Positions 23,936 to 35,639 of a stretch of DNA of 64,000 bases are shown piece by piece. How positions within the stretch are numbered: position 1 is the stretch's first letter; each line of letters begins with the position of its first letter. This DNA comes from Pectinophora gossypiella (taxonomy: Eukaryota > Arthropoda > Insecta > Lepidoptera > Gelechiidae). The notes beneath the pieces are model-generated. The model had not been told where the DNA came from and did not search any database. It worked only from the letters and a program-made list of their open reading frames with translations. The stretch lies in contig NC_065422.1 of the NCBI RefSeq assembly GCF_024362695.1, positions 4,587,534 through 4,651,533 on the forward strand, in the 5' to 3' direction. The translations under genes were made by a program, and so were the position numbers.

Positions 23936-24354
23936 TTTTAAGACTACAGGATGTTGGGCTTATGTTACGTCTATTTGACGGAGCCTTTTAAGGTTGCAAC
24001 AGTGTGTCTACCAATATTTTGATAAAGGCTCTTCTAATTATTTGCTGTGACATAAAGTTAGCGTGGAAATCGGTTTAACCTTGCGATTGCAGTTTTAATA
24101 ACTTTAATCTTAAACTTCATGGTGTTCAAATTTCCATAAGAAAGAAATACACACTTGTTCAATGACAATAAATAATGTTCTTGACACTAATAATTTATTG
24201 GCAGCCTTGACTTTTGTACGCCGACCGGAGTTAAACCAAATTCCAAAGGTTATAGTAAAACTATTGTAGTTAGCAGTAAATAGGTAATAAATACAACTGG
24301 GGCCTTAGCCAAGTCGTAAACGTTTATGAGAATTGTCAGTGACAGGGATAAAAA

Positions 24355-24660
24355 CGTATTTTATTTATTTTATTTTATTTTATCATTTATTGCAAACTTT
24401 ACAGCATAAAACTATATTAACAACTTAAGATTACATACTTATACAGCCAATTAAAAAGTTTGACAAATCAAAATACATATTATACAATAATGAGAGCCGA
24501 TATCCGATATTATATGTATAATGTATATACTTAATAACAATGACAAAATGAGGCAGACAAATTAGGTGGGCACTGTTGCACACGGTGGTATAGGACTGTC
24601 ATAAGGTAACATAGTCTATCCCTGTTGAATAAATATATATTTTTTTTAAATATACCACAC
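24355..24660 (-). mobile_element. LINE 3'-end-like remnant
   Basis: A leading (TTTTA)n run, 'tcatttattgcaaactttac' and later 'aggactgtcataaggtaaca' resemble the inverted 3' untranslated end of a non-LTR retrotransposon. No open frame survives, so the call is tentative. Confidence 0.4.
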
Positions 24661-24835
24661 TTTAGGTAGTACAGAAGCCAATTTAGAATTCACCAAAAAA
24701 TTATTGCATGCATGCTAGGGTATACAAAAAAAAGTAAAAATAAAACACATACTTAATAAGATAACTAAAAGAGGAAATGAATTTAGACATAATAATAATA
24801 ATTTTCGTGAGTACAGAATATCTTTGAGTTCCTAC

Positions 24836-24958
24836 CTACGAATAAATATATTATTTATTACGAATAAATATAATAAATATATTATTTATTAATAAATATA
24901 ATAATATAATATATATAATATAATAATAAATATAATAAATATATTATTTATTCGTAGG
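24836..24958. mobile_element. AT-only palindromic element
   Basis: Bounded by 'cctacgaataaatatattat' and its inverted copy ending 'ttattcgtagg'. The middle is almost pure A/T with nested palindromes. It should form one long hairpin. Bases 24959-25289 are AT-rich with no gene. Confidence 0.65.
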
Positions 24959-25289
24959 TTCCTACTCTTCAATAGTCAGTCTAAATTGCTAATAACAAAC
25001 AATACTTATAAATAAAAAATAGGTACTTATTTTAATTTAAGTACTCATACATGAACATTTTTTAATGCACTTTTTTTTCTTTCTCTGTTTTACTTTTGAT
25101 AACGGACGCGGAAGGAATTTTTGAATTTGAATATAATTAAGTTTTCCTCTTATCTTGTAAAGTGCCTAATAAAAATTCAATGCGGAGGTCCGTATTGCTC
25201 TATGAGTCAATTCCATTTATCTTTACCATAGAAGTTGATTTCACAGGTCCAGTTTTTTATACAAGCGACTGCTTGACTTTCCAACTTCC

Positions 25290-25620
25290 AACTTATCATC
25301 ATCTCCCTATCATTATCCAGTTTTCCACAGGGTCCGCTTACCTAACCTGAAAATTTGACAGGTCCGGTTTTTTCCAGAAGCGACTGTCTGTCTAGCCTGT
25401 CTCACCTGTCTGCGAAGGGAAAACCAGCCCAATACAGGTTAGGTCACATATCTCCGAAAATGCATTTTTCGAGCATGTGGGTTTCCTAATGATGTTTTCC
25501 ATCACCGCAAAACACGTGATAATCATTTATGATCCAAACATTAGGTCCGTGCTCGGGTTCGAACCTACGACCTCACAGTAAGAGTCAAGCATTCTTCCAA
25601 CTGAGCTACCACGGCTAATC
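25290..25620 (-). mobile_element. SINE-D copy
   Basis: Minus-strand SINE-D with the inverted box B ('gggttcgaacctacgacctc') and box A region ('ttccaactgagctacc') at its right end, body to the left. Same family as 7660-8006. Confidence 0.75.
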
Positions 25621-25875
25621 AATCTATGATTGCTTATTTTTAGTTCTAATAGCATCTTTGACCGCAATCTGCAATTCAAATGATCTGCGATAATTTTATC
25701 TTGAGCGTCTGTACTCTATACAGGTTTGACTTGTCGTGCTAGGTGTCAGGTAGGATTAAATTCATGAATAATTTATTCTGAAGATGATTTTATAACATTT
25801 TATGCTATAAATTATACTTTTTATAAAGGCCTGTGTCCACTACACCGTAGGTATCTCATCCGGACCGTATCCGTC

Positions 25876-26157
25876 CGTTAGTGACATCGTAACGAAAACT
25901 TTGAAGGATGATTCATAACTCATACCTACTTGTATGGCTACTTGAATACATAATACTTGTACGGGGTGTAAGTGACATCGTCACAAAAACTAAGGGGGAT
26001 GATTCAGCTTATTATTCTGAGTTAATATCAAGTGTAATTTTTCCATCGCAAAAGTATAGAATTGAAAATACGTAAGTAAAAAAAAAATACTAAAAAAGAG
26101 GAATTTTGCGACGGAAAATTCCACTTGATATTAACTCAGAATCATGGTCATGGTCAG
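25876..26157. mobile_element. FB-3 copy
   Basis: 'ttagtgacatcgtaacgaaa' opens the element, and inner arms 'gttaatatcaagtg' and 'cacttgatattaac' close a hairpin. A second internal terminus at about 25965 shows a dimeric structure. Confidence 0.7.
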
Positions 26158-26471
26158 TAGCCAATTCCCGGCGAGAACATTTTGGTCGGCATAGAAGCGT
26201 CCGGCGCGCGCCGGTCCGTGCCTGACTCGGTCCTAGTAAGATAAGGTATAGTGAGCACAGACCTTAAATCGCATGATTGCCTTTAATACGCGAGGAATGA
26301 AGTTTTTAAAAAATGAACAAAGGTTGGGTTTTTCAAGATAAAGACAAAGTCAGGTCAAAGTCAAGAATAGCGTGCAAAAAAATTGAGACGGGGTCAAAAT
26401 ATCTTCTCAACGGTATAGGTAGTTAATGACAGATTAGTGATAATGTTAGACAGTCAGGGCCATATCTCACT

Positions 26472-26599
26472 AGGACACCACCGTGGCGCAACCACTGTCG
26501 CGCAACAAAATGTATGCAGTTGTATAAACGCTACCTCAACACATAAACACCAACTCAAACAGCCAAGTCAACTGCATTTTGTTGCGAATGTGGTGTCCT
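26472..26599. mobile_element. Small fold-back MITE
   Basis: Ends AGGACACCAC and GTGGTGTCCT are inverted repeats, with inner arms 'gcgcaacaaaatg.atgcagt' and 'actgcattttgttgcg'. A related fragment ('catacattttgttggaaacg') occurs near 31645. Confidence 0.7.
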
Positions 26600-26612
26600 A
26601 CCAAACCAGAAG

Positions 26613-26956
26613 AGTCTTCTTTTATCGTGTGGGTTGAGAGGTGCATATATCAACCTTAACAACCCATCATCTTCTCTCGTGAGGTGGATTACCAACCTCA
26701 TCAACCCTGGTGTCAGGGTAACTATTGAGCCGCCAAAGGCCCCTGACATGATTCATGTAACGACTACTTACTTACATCAGTAAGTAGTAACCGGGACCAA
26801 CGGCTTAATGTGCCTTCCGAAGCAAGGACCATCTTACTTTTGAACAATCAAGTGATCAGCCTGTAATGTCCTAACCAAACTAGGGATCACAACGTAATTT
26901 TTGAGATATTACCCCACAGGGTTTCGAACCCGGGACCTCCGGACCACCGAGGCCGT
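26613..26956 (-). mobile_element. SINE-B copy
   Basis: A nearly complete SINE-B with an internal duplication of the tail ('gaggt..at.tatcaacct' twice near 26637-26705) and the tRNA-like head at 26915-26955. Bases 26957-27223 hold nothing recognised. Confidence 0.75.
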
Positions 26957-27223
26957 TACACAATCCATCATAACCGTTGTACTTACTAAATCTGACAGAA
27001 CGGCTAAGCACGTTGTGTTTTTTGCAGTAGTGACAGAACGGTTAGCACTGTCTAATAACACAGTCATCCACAGCTATAGCCATTTGTGTCACTGTGAATT
27101 TACTGATCGATACTTAGGCCGACAGAACGGTCTCCAAATACTTTTGTCAAAACATGGTAAAAAACTGACCATCAACGTGTTAAGTCTACAGGTAGGTACT
27201 ACTTTAAAGCTAATAAAAAAAAA

Positions 27224-27519
27224 ACATCATCATCATCAGCCCATTAACGTCCCCACTGCTGGGGCACGGGCCCTCCCTATGGATGGATAGGGAGAACGGG
27301 CCTTAAACCATCACGCGGGCCCAGTGCGGATTGATGGTTATTAACGACTGCTAATGCAGCCGGGACCAACGGCTTAACGTGCCTTCCGAAGCACGGAGGA
27401 ACTCGAGATGAAAACTTTTTTTTTGTGGTCACCCATCCTATGACCGGCCTTTGCGAAAGTTGCTTAACTTCAACAATCGCAGACCGAGCGCGTGAACCCC
27501 TGAGCCACCGAGCTCCTCC
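27224..27519 (-). mobile_element. SINE-C copy (5S-like head)
   Basis: Closely matches 3577-3873 and 55607-55905, including the 5S-like 'gtggtcacccatcctatgac' (inverted) and the (CAT)n start. A-rich direct repeats flank both ends. Confidence 0.8.
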
Positions 27520-27524
27520 AAAAA

Positions 27525-27630
27525 AAAATCAATGACGTCACATCTGACGAAACCAGTAAGTACTTACGTCACCTAATGACGTTCGCATTGGTAACCGTCA
27601 TACGTCATTTATAACCGTCGTAAGTATACT
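27525..27630. repeat. Quasi-repetitive TGACGT/ACGTCA region
   Basis: Short motifs TGACGT, ACGTCA, ACCGTC and GTAAG recur about every 10-20 bp without a fixed period. It resembles the irregular motif fields at 29370-29715 and 59165-59240. Bases 27631-27944 hold nothing else. Confidence 0.4.
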
Positions 27631-27944
27631 GTGACTGATGCATTTCAAGATTAAACGTATCTTATGACCGTGTATTTAATCAAATAAATGACCTTGGTTG
27701 ATTAACGATTTCTGATGTTGTTGTGATGTAATTCAACCGTTTGTGATTATTTATGACGGTGTCTTGTTGCGTTTAACGATTGGAAACGATAAATAAAGTT
27801 CAACGACACAACAACTTACCTGTAGCGTGGCAGCGTGATAGGCGTCGCGGCGAGAGCGACTGCCGACACATAGGTCATATTAGGGTAGTTTCTTAAGGCA
27901 AACAAATTATGAAATTCTGATATTTGTCTTCCATACATAGTCAA

Positions 27945-28047
27945 TCAATCAATAATACTTTATTGCACAACGACATATACAAAGGACATAAACATACGAA
28001 TAAAAACATAAGTACAATAGGCGGCCTTATTGCTAAATAGCAACACA

Positions 28048-28081
<34 letters not shown>

Positions 28082-28270
28082 TAGTCTTACTAGTCTTGTC
28101 TAGTTTGTCTTAGTTTTTTTTTACATTTTTCCCTCACCTTATGGTTGTCTGGAAGAAATCGCTTTAAGCGATAAGGCCGCCATTTGCCTTGTACTTAGTT
28201 AAGAGACTTTTTGTAATTATTTCTTTTTATTTTGGTGCAATAATGTATATTTGTATTGTATTGTATTGTC
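27945..28270. mobile_element. LINE 3'-end remnants around a (CA)n run
   Basis: 27945-28045 is an inverted LINE-like 3' end ('atactttattgcacaacgac', 'ggcggccttattgctaaata'). 28049-28082 is (CA)n. 28115-28270 is a second 3' end on the plus strand ending in (TTGTA)n. It is the counterpart of 14377-14570. Confidence 0.6.
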
Positions 28271-28809
28271 TTACATTTCCCTCAATCAACCGGAACTTGT
28301 ATTATTGTAGTTGTCGTCTGATTCCTTTTGGCTCTTTTTATCTCATACAAATACCTACATAAGATCATAAGATCACAACTTTTTCGCATTGGGGTGGGCA
28401 GAGACCACGGAGTTTCTCATAAAAATGCTGATTAATTATTAAAAACAAATAATAATAATATAACAGTTTATTTATTTCTATTTACTTATTTACGAATTTT
28501 ATTTATTCCGCGTAATAAGCGCGAATAGGTAACGGTCGTATCGTAAGCACATTATTCCTCTCTACAACTGAGTCTTAGATAACCACTATCTAAATTAGAA
28601 CACCAGAACCAGGACATTATATGACCTAACTTCACACTATCATCTAGAAACAAACACATGACATTTGGCCTTTTATTAGCTGCTAAAGAGATGGGTTGAA
28701 GTACAATGGAAACAGTATACTTATTTGAATTTAGAAAAACAGAGATTCAAATTTGGAAGGATACGTAATTTATTCATCTTTTCCATTTTTAATTATTCAT
28801 GAACACTTT

Positions 28810-28920
28810 AAAAATACATACATACATAAACTCACGCCTATTTCCCACCGGGGTAAGCAGATACTATAGAATTACATTTTCTTCGATCCTGACACACTAC
28901 ACTTGCTTCCTCCTCATAAA
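28810..28920. repeat. R-6 copy
   Basis: 'catacataaactcacgccta', 'tttcccaccggggtaagcag' and 'atcctgacacactacacttg' match R-6. Bases 28271-28809 hold nothing recognised. Confidence 0.5.
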
Positions 28921-29121
28921 AAAAAATGTTTATAAACTAATTATCTTATCAGTATGCACGATACAAAACAAATTCAAACACCAAACAGATTCCAATACCA
29001 ACATTTAAGTATAATACCTAGAATCTAATATTATTTAGAATGCGTTGATTGAATGGGAAACATCTTTTAAAAACGTTACGTAAGCCATATTAAGTTGAAT
29101 TTCACGGACAGGGCACGGTCA

Positions 29122-29277
29122 GGGGCCTGTTTAATAAAACTTACAATTGTAAATTACTATGACAATTTGATGTACATTGCGAAGTGTGTGATCACGAATA
29201 TTTTGCAGTTTCATATTAGCTACGTAATGAACACCAAATTGTCGTTTACAATTGTAAGTTTTATGAAACAGGCCCTA
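29122..29277. mobile_element. Fold-back MITE FB-5
   Basis: Ends 'ggcctgtttaataaaactta' and 'taagttttatgaaacaggcc' are inverted repeats that continue through 'caattgtaaa'. The other copy, at 53272-53437, interrupts a retrotransposon. Confidence 0.85.
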
Positions 29278-29369
29278 GGACACGGTCTCGACTTGACAAG
29301 AGCTGGATCAAAATTTTATATCGATCGCAAAGAAGGAGTGGTGGCGGTTCCCTATTTTGTTGCATAAAA

Positions 29370-29715
29370 TTTTGTCATAAATTTGCATAGCATAAATTTA
29401 CTATTCCTAATAATCGTTACGCATAAAATGCATTAGGCATAACTATTTACACATAATATAATAAAGCATAAACACTTTAAGCATAAATTCATACCCAAGG
29501 GCCATCCCGCCGCACCCTAACCTACTATTACACTATGGTATCCAAATTTAATGTGATAAACCTACAAGAATAGGGCAAACATCATTAGGCTTAACAAGCG
29601 TTATGCTAAGTAAAACAGTATGACAAGTAACCATTATGCCAAAAGACGATTATGACTAAAAAAATATGCCTAACCGGTTATGCCTAATTAAAATAGGACA
29701 AACAACTTTATGTGA
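29370..29715. repeat. Irregular TATGC/GCATAA motif field
   Basis: GCATAA (and TATGC, its partial complement) recurs at least twelve times in about 340 bp, with TTA/TAA filler and no constant spacing. The middle (29500-29560) is ordinary sequence and the motif changes strand across it. It is not a normal tandem array. Confidence 0.5.
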
Positions 29716-29900
29716 AAAAAGGGTCCCGGTGGTGGCATATGATAAATTCAGATAGAATATGGGTGTACGTGTTCTTACGTGTTTGTCAAGTAAGTACTTT
29801 GTGTGAGAGAATTAGTCCAGGATATCGACGATCAAGCTATTGTTTAGGGCAATGACCTGTGACTGCTGGGGACATAGAGCTGCAATACTGGAGCCGCAAT

Positions 29901-30050
29901 CGGAGGTTAAAAAGGCCACATCGAAATTCATCCAAAACGCAATAATGCTATTTGACATTTGCCCTATAAAAATAAGTGTGCAATGCCAACTAATGTCAAA
30001 TAGCAATATTGCTTTTTAAATGAATTGCTTGAATATGGCATTTTTAGCCT
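29901..30050. mobile_element. Fold-back MITE FB-2
   Basis: Arms 'ccacatcgaaattcatccaa' and 'aaatgaattgcttgaatatg' flank a centre with 'tgacatttgc' and 'gtcaaatagcaatattgc'. Same family as 44894-45055 and 46825-46989. Bases 30051-30370 hold nothing else. Confidence 0.7.
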
Positions 30051-30370
30051 CTCGGGGGGCAAAATACGACTAATAGACAAATGACTACGCAAAGCTTACT
30101 CTCTTATACCGAGTCTTAAAATGCACTACAGTTACTATATCGCCACTTTAGTTATGTTTATTTTGTAAGTTATCTTTGTTAAAGGAAATAAAGATTATTT
30201 TATTACCTATTGGTTCAAAATTCATACTGTACAGCGGCCAATACAGACCTTGATGATAGGCAGTAGAAAACAGAAAGAAAGTATAGGTACCTTCCTACCT
30301 ACCTATAAGTTCAACGCAAATTAACCAAAAGTCACGTCAATTCCATTTATTCTACTCATAAACATAAATA

Positions 30371-30690
30371 GCCTACATCCGTCCCACTGCTGGGCACAGG
30401 CCTCCCCTCAATCAACCGGAGGGGGTATGGAGCATACTCCACCACGCTGCTCCACTGCGGGTTTGTGGGGGTATTTTTACGGCTAATACCCGGGACCCAC
30501 GGCTTAACGTGCCCTCCGAAGCACGGAATCAACTTATTTTTTCAAACAATCAGGTGATTCAAGCCTGTAAAGTCCTTACCAAACAAAGGACAGTCTCACA
30601 AAGTGATTTCGACAATGTCGCCATCGGGAATCGAACCCGGACCTCCAGATCGTAAGCTAAACGCTCTAACCACTAGACCACGAAGGCTGT
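30371..30690 (-). mobile_element. SINE-A, full length
   Basis: Full minus-strand SINE-A, from 'cgtcccactgctgggcacag' at its tail to the tRNA-like head ending 'ctagaccacgaaggc'. No clean target duplication is visible. Bases 30691-31132 hold nothing recognised. Confidence 0.85.
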
Positions 30691-31132
30691 TCTATTCATT
30701 GATGTATAATCATCATCATCATTGTGGTCATCTATCCAGCTTTTGATGTAGGCCTCCTCTCCTCTTCGGTCATATCCACATTAACCACAACATTCAGGGT
30801 CATTAACCTCGAACCTATCCCAATCACTGATCATAACACTGATTACGTTCTCCATTTACTGCCACACCAGTCATAGATATCATTGGCACTCGTTTGTCTA
30901 CACCATATAGGGCATGTAATACCGTTGTTTCATGGGAACAATACACATTTACTAGATAACATAGAATTTTAAGAAAAGCTTTTTATTGCTACATGCATGC
31001 CACATGCTCAGAATTTTCATGTAAGGTCTAAAAAAAGAACGAAGCACGGTCGCGCCTCCCACAACAATATGCAGTCGACACTTTACAGTAAATTGGCAGC
31101 CAAGCTGCAAACGATTATGGCAATCGACAGAT

Positions 31133-31222
31133 TTTTTGATGTGACTTATTGTAGATTTGCCGCAAATGGCATTTACTACTTGGCCGGAAAAATGGGGAGC
31201 GCTGAGGGTTCTCAACGGGTAA
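31133..31222 (-). mobile_element. R-1 retroposon, short copy
   Basis: Starts with a T-run and 'gatgtgacttattgtagatt', the inverted 3' end of R-1. It extends to 'gcgctgagggttctcaac'. Confidence 0.65.
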
Positions 31223-31244
31223 CAATCGATAGTGCATCATCATC

Positions 31245-31400
31245 AATTTAAAAGCCACGCTCTTGTCGGTGCAGCATTCTCCATGCTACTTTTTTAGGGA
31301 AAAATAGGGCAGTGGTCTCTCTCTTGCCTTCCGCCCCGGAGTACTCTGTCTGATGCGAGTGGGATGGCGCCCAGAGTAGTCTATTACAAAGCCATACTAG
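31245..31400. repeat. R-2 copy
   Basis: Closely matches 136-300 ('ggtgcagcattctccatgct', 'gcgagtgggatggcgcccag'). Repeat only. Confidence 0.65.
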
Positions 31401-31729
31401 GACTCCTGTCCTCCGCCACTGAATAGTACTGACAGTTACTGCTACCCTCCGTTAGGTTCCAGGTTACAGTCCCTGTGACTTGCCGCTTCCGTCCTGCATT
31501 GCCGTACCGATGGCTCCCATCTTCGCCTCTGCAACCGTTGAGGTTTTCACCCGTAATAAAAATATTAAGGGATTGACATGTCACCTTGGCTAAGCACCCT
31601 GGTGTCTTGTTGGATGAGCAACCGTAGCGTGCGTTTATACAACAGCATACATTTTGTTGGAAACGCAACCCTGGTTACATAATTATTCCAAAATGCAACG
31701 TGATGGCAGAAGGATATATAAAAATAATT

Positions 31730-31990
31730 GTTACTTGATATTTGCATCACGTTATATATAGAATTATGTTGCTACGTATATTGCTTCTCTTTATGATGTC
31801 CAGAATAATAATGGGTGGAAGATGTGTTGTGTAATAACAAGGGTCATAATATATACCTACCTATCCAAAGACAAAGATAAAAAATGCATATGTCTGTTAT
31901 CCATGAAATTAGAAGGCTAATCGAAGGTCTATTTCTACAGCGCCATCTTTTTTTTTTGGAGAACGTAGCCTGGAAAGTACCTCATTGAAG
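31730..31990 (+). mobile_element. R-8 element with THAP-like start remnant
   Basis: Shares 'gaattatgttgctac', 'atgggtggaagatgtgttgt' and 'atgcatatgtctgttatcca' with 50743-50960, and its 3' part with 38100-38270. The ATG opens a frame MGGRCVV, then a stop. In the sibling copy the frame reads MGGRCVVAECNKNG, the start expected of a THAP zinc finger (C-X4-C). It is a broken transposon remnant. Confidence 0.4.
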
Positions 31991-32574
31991 TTCTCCAGTT
32001 TTCCGCACAGTGTTCCAAGAATTTCTGCAGAAATCGAATCAGTTTCCGAGATCCGTGATTGAAAACAAAGACATTTCGGTGTAACAACACGAAACTTGAT
32101 CGTTTCCTCGGATTTCGCACGATTTCTGCGCTAGCACATCTACCTGTGTTTTGTAAACAACTGCTACTGATGTTTCTCACGGGTCCACTGTGCAGTCGAT
32201 TCAGAGAATCGCATTTCTAGATCTTAGTAGTCGTATTCAGAAAGGTCTGTGCCCACTACACCGTATCATACTAGGACCTTGCTAGGACCGTGTTAGGACG
32301 GACTGGCGCGTGCCGGACGCTACTATGCCCACTGCCACTATGGTTAATGATCGCATTAAGTTAGTCAGAAAACATTCTCGATAGTGTTATTACTTATATC
32401 GGAATATTCAATAAACAAAGTGTACCTATCTATTTTCGCTTCGTGCCAACAAGCCGCTTCATAACTCGAAAGTTTATGCGGACTTTTGAGTTAAGTAATT
32501 CGTTTGGGGTTCGGAGTAGGAGTCTGCTCCGAGGGTGGGGGCTTAGGTTTCATCATTCATCGCCTTGACAAATT

Positions 32575-32765
32575 CAAATTCAAAAATATCTTTATTCAGT
32601 AGGTAACATAGTTACACTTTGAATCGTCAATTTTTACATAACGAACGTCTCATCCGCCTAAAACTACTGCAGCTTCTCACAACCTGTATAGCCGGGGAAA
32701 AGAAGCTGCAAGAAAAACCTCGGCACAGGGCCCTAGACGTTCTTTAAAAAAATAAAAATAAACAT
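32575..32765 (-). mobile_element. LINE 3'-end-like remnant
   Basis: 'ttcaaattcaaaaatatctt' at the left is a typical inverted insect non-LTR tail, followed by 'gcagcttctcacaacctgta' and 'acctcggcacagggccctag'. No open frame remains. Bases 31991-32574 hold nothing recognised. Confidence 0.45.
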
Positions 32766-32876
32766 AAAATATTGACCTTTCATCATTTTATTAATCATCA
32801 AGACATTATAAACATACATAAGACATGGCTGTATGGGCAACCAAAACAAAAAAATCTCTATGGTAATAGCTTCAGT

Positions 32877-32985
32877 AATTAAAACACATAATACCGGGTT
32901 TTTACCAGGGATATGAGACTCCCAATGGGAGGTCCCGGGAACCCGGTATTATGTGTTTTAATTATGATAATAACCGCGTAAACCT
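32877..32985. mobile_element. Fold-back MITE FB-6
   Basis: Ends 'attaaaacacataataccgg' and 'ccggtattatgtgttttaat' are near-perfect inverted repeats. Other copies: 2096-2225 and 57441-57652. Bases 32986-33245 hold nothing else. Confidence 0.8.
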
Positions 32986-33245
32986 TCAGTTTCGTACGTC
33001 ATGTGACAAATTTATATACCTACCTATTCATACTTAGATTGTTTATCGTATATCAATGTATTCAGAGCATTATTCAAGTGTATCTAATATGACTGAATTA
33101 GATCCGCATAATACTACGTAAGTCAAACGATTAGCCACGCAGCGCGGGCGCAGCGTCGCTATAGCAATGAACTGAGAACAAAACGAACAGTCCTTGTGTT
33201 AACTAAGTATTATGCTTATTAAGTCTAAGTATAGTTTTAATGTTG

Positions 33246-33472
33246 ACTGTCCTATGTTTGGTAAGGACTTTACAGGCTTGAATCACCTGATTGTCTTAAA
33301 AAATATGTTGATTCCGTGCTTCGGAAGCACGTTAAGCCGTGAGTCCCGGCTATTAGCCGTAAAAATACCTCCATCAACCCGCTGTGGAGCAGCGTGGTGG
33401 AGTATGCTTCATACCCCTTCCAGTTGATTGAGGGGAGGCCTGTGCCCAGCAGTGGGACGTATATAGGCTGTT
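33246..33472 (+). mobile_element. SINE-A, 5'-truncated
   Basis: Begins inside the body ('gactgtcctatgtttggtaa') and runs to the tail 'gggacgtatataggctgttt'. The tRNA-like head is missing. Confidence 0.8.
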
Positions 33473-33633
33473 TATATGTATTATAGTTTTAATGTTAATA
33501 CCTGACATTGATATTTGTAGGAACTTATTGATGCTGATTATTTTATTACCTATTGGTTCAAGATTCATGATTAAAATTATGATTAGTAAGTGCATCGTCC
33601 AATACAGACCTTGATGATAAGCAGTAGAGAGCA

Positions 33634-33920
33634 GTAATCGACAGGCATAAAATTGATGGGACACACGTCAATTTTAGACAGAAATTTAAAAAACCCTCCC
33701 AAAACTTTATATTTGGTCAAATCCCCGGCAGAATGAAGTTGATAGTACACGTGTAACGGGTTGCGTATCAGCGTTTTTATTCGCCCGTGTCATTCATTCA
33801 TTCATTTTAAAATTAACAGCGGACGAGTGATAACCATCCGCCATTTTCATTTTCCGCGGATAAGAAAATTACGGATATAACTTAAAACAAAATTAGGCGA
33901 TGTCTGCAGGAATCGGGGCC
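33634..33920. mobile_element. FB-1, left-truncated
   Basis: Lacks the left terminus but keeps 'taatcgacaggcataaaatt' and the right arm ending 'gtctgcaggaatcggggcc'. Bases 33921-34576 are AT-rich with nothing else. Confidence 0.65.
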
Positions 33921-34576
33921 ATTTGTCATACCTAAATACATACATATCGTAACTGAAAAAACAAAAATAACGTAAGTGCCAAAATTATTATGTACTGCAT
34001 TTGCTACTAGAAAAACATTCGCTTTCTCGACTCTGTGTGCATTTAGCTTTAGGGTCCGATTTCTGACCTCGAAGACGTTAACTTACAACAAATAAAAAAC
34101 ACAATTTTGAACAATTCATCTCGTGGACATAGAGTTATGTTTGCTGGAAGAACCATTTAGGAACTAAATGCTAAAATAAAGCGTTAATTCCGCCGTATGT
34201 CATGTACTGTCAGCACAAAAATGTTTTTACTATTTTATTATTTAAAGTTGCTATTTATTTATTAGGCTGATTTCTCTATAATCGATAACGTCTATTCGTA
34301 GAATAAAGTGTTCCAAATTTGAATATTTATATACTTTTTTTTCGATTCCATTCATAAATGTATATGTTTAATGTTTATTGAAAAATCAGCCCTAAAACAA
34401 CTCTTTTAAACATCAGAAATTCTACTAATTAATTATAAGTAAGTAGGTACTAAGATTAGGAAAATAAATGATGTAATTTCTTGTTTTTATTTTAATTCTT
34501 TGATTATTTTTATTTGTTACCTAAGTGGTTACATATATTACAAAGTTTTAAATGTTCCAAATAATTCTCTGTTGCA

Positions 34577-34670
34577 CTACTAACATATTTGACATTTAGT
34601 GTCAAAAAAGTTAATGGGACATGGTACCAAAGTGTATACATACATATTAATGCTCGTGACCGTAGATTAC
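34577..34670. repeat. R-3 copy
   Basis: 'actaacatatttgacattta' and 'catggtaccaaagtgtatac' match R-3. Bases 34671-34984 hold nothing recognised. Confidence 0.5.
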
Positions 34671-34984
34671 ACCTATTATATGAAATCGCTATTCATTATA
34701 ACAAATCTGAAGTCGTTGCCCGTTTAGTTTACGTTCTGCGCTCAATAATATTTGTTCAGGATATTTCTATAAATAATCAGCAAGAATTTGCACAAGTTGG
34801 GATTCGTTCTCAGCGCTTCTAAATAATAAATACACAATGATAAAGTATTTTGCTGTCGGTATAACTAATACGCGTGAGTTGGTATGCTGTCACCCTCTTT
34901 ATAAATAGTCTTGAAGATGTAACAATATCGTTTTAACTGCAGCAAAGACAGGAACTAAGAGATTTGGGAATATGTGTGGACATG

Positions 34985-35474
34985 AGGGGGTTAAAATGGC
35001 CACATCGAAGCAATTCATCTAAGAAAGCAATATTGCTATTTGCATTGCGCACTTCATCATCAGCCGTACGACGCCCACTGCTGGGCATAGGCCTCCCCCA
35101 AGGATCTCCACGACGATCGGTCCTGCGCTGCCCGCATCCAGCGGCTTCCTGCGACCTTCACCAGATCGTCGGTCCACCTTGTAGCGGGCCTACCCACTGA
35201 GCGTCGTTCGACACGCGGCCGCCACTCCAGAACCCTTCCGCCCCAGCGGCCATCGGTTCTCCTCGCCATGTGTCCTGCCCACTGCCACTTCAGCTTTGCA
35301 ATTCTCCGAGCTATGTCGGTGACTTTAGTTCTCCTGCGGATCTCCTCATTTCTGATTCGATCAAGCAGGGAAATACCAAGCATAGCTCTCTCCATTGCCC
35401 GCTGCATTGCGCACTTAGGTACTTTTATATGCGCAAATTCTTAGATGCATTGCTTCGATGTGGCCATTTTAACC
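34985..35474. mobile_element. FB-2 split by an RTE retrotransposon
   Basis: Left arm 34985-35054 ('ccacatcgaagcaattcatc') and right arm 35403-35474 ('gcattgcttcgatgtggcca') are the two halves of one FB-2 hairpin. The 348 bp between them is an RTE 3' end, flanked by a 14-bp duplication of FB-2 sequence. Removing one copy of the duplication restores FB-2. Confidence 0.85.
35055..35402 (-). pseudogene. RTE-type retrotransposon, 5'-truncated 3' end
   Basis: The minus-strand frame continues to a stop at 35060 and encodes the C-terminal tail of an RTE endonuclease/reverse transcriptase: RAMERAML, RIRNEEIRRRTKV, KWQWAGHMARR, then the end AQDRSSWRSLGEAY. A GATGATG tail follows. It is flanked by a perfect 14-bp duplication TGCATTGCGCACTT (35041-35054 and 35403-35416). 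The reverse-transcriptase catalytic domain is absent, so it is a dead 5'-truncated copy. The frame itself is undamaged, which suggests a young insertion. Confidence 0.88.
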
Positions 35475-35639
35475 GTCCAGGAGTCCTTGGCGGCTCAATG
35501 GTGATCCTGACGACGTCAGAGTACATTTATGTTAAACTATATCTGTGTAAAGGGTCATCTGGGATCTTATATCCAGGTTGACAACGATTAGGTATGATAA
35601 TCGACCACGACTCGCAAACAACAGTGAATATAAATATAC

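Noticed and set aside
26901..27290. 129-residue open frame
   Set aside because: It runs across the end of SINE-B and into SINE-C; composition is random and no domain is visible.
35060..35407. 115-residue open frame that might be a host gene
   Set aside because: Its sequence is the C-terminal tail of an RTE retrotransposon and it has a target duplication and GATGATG tail.
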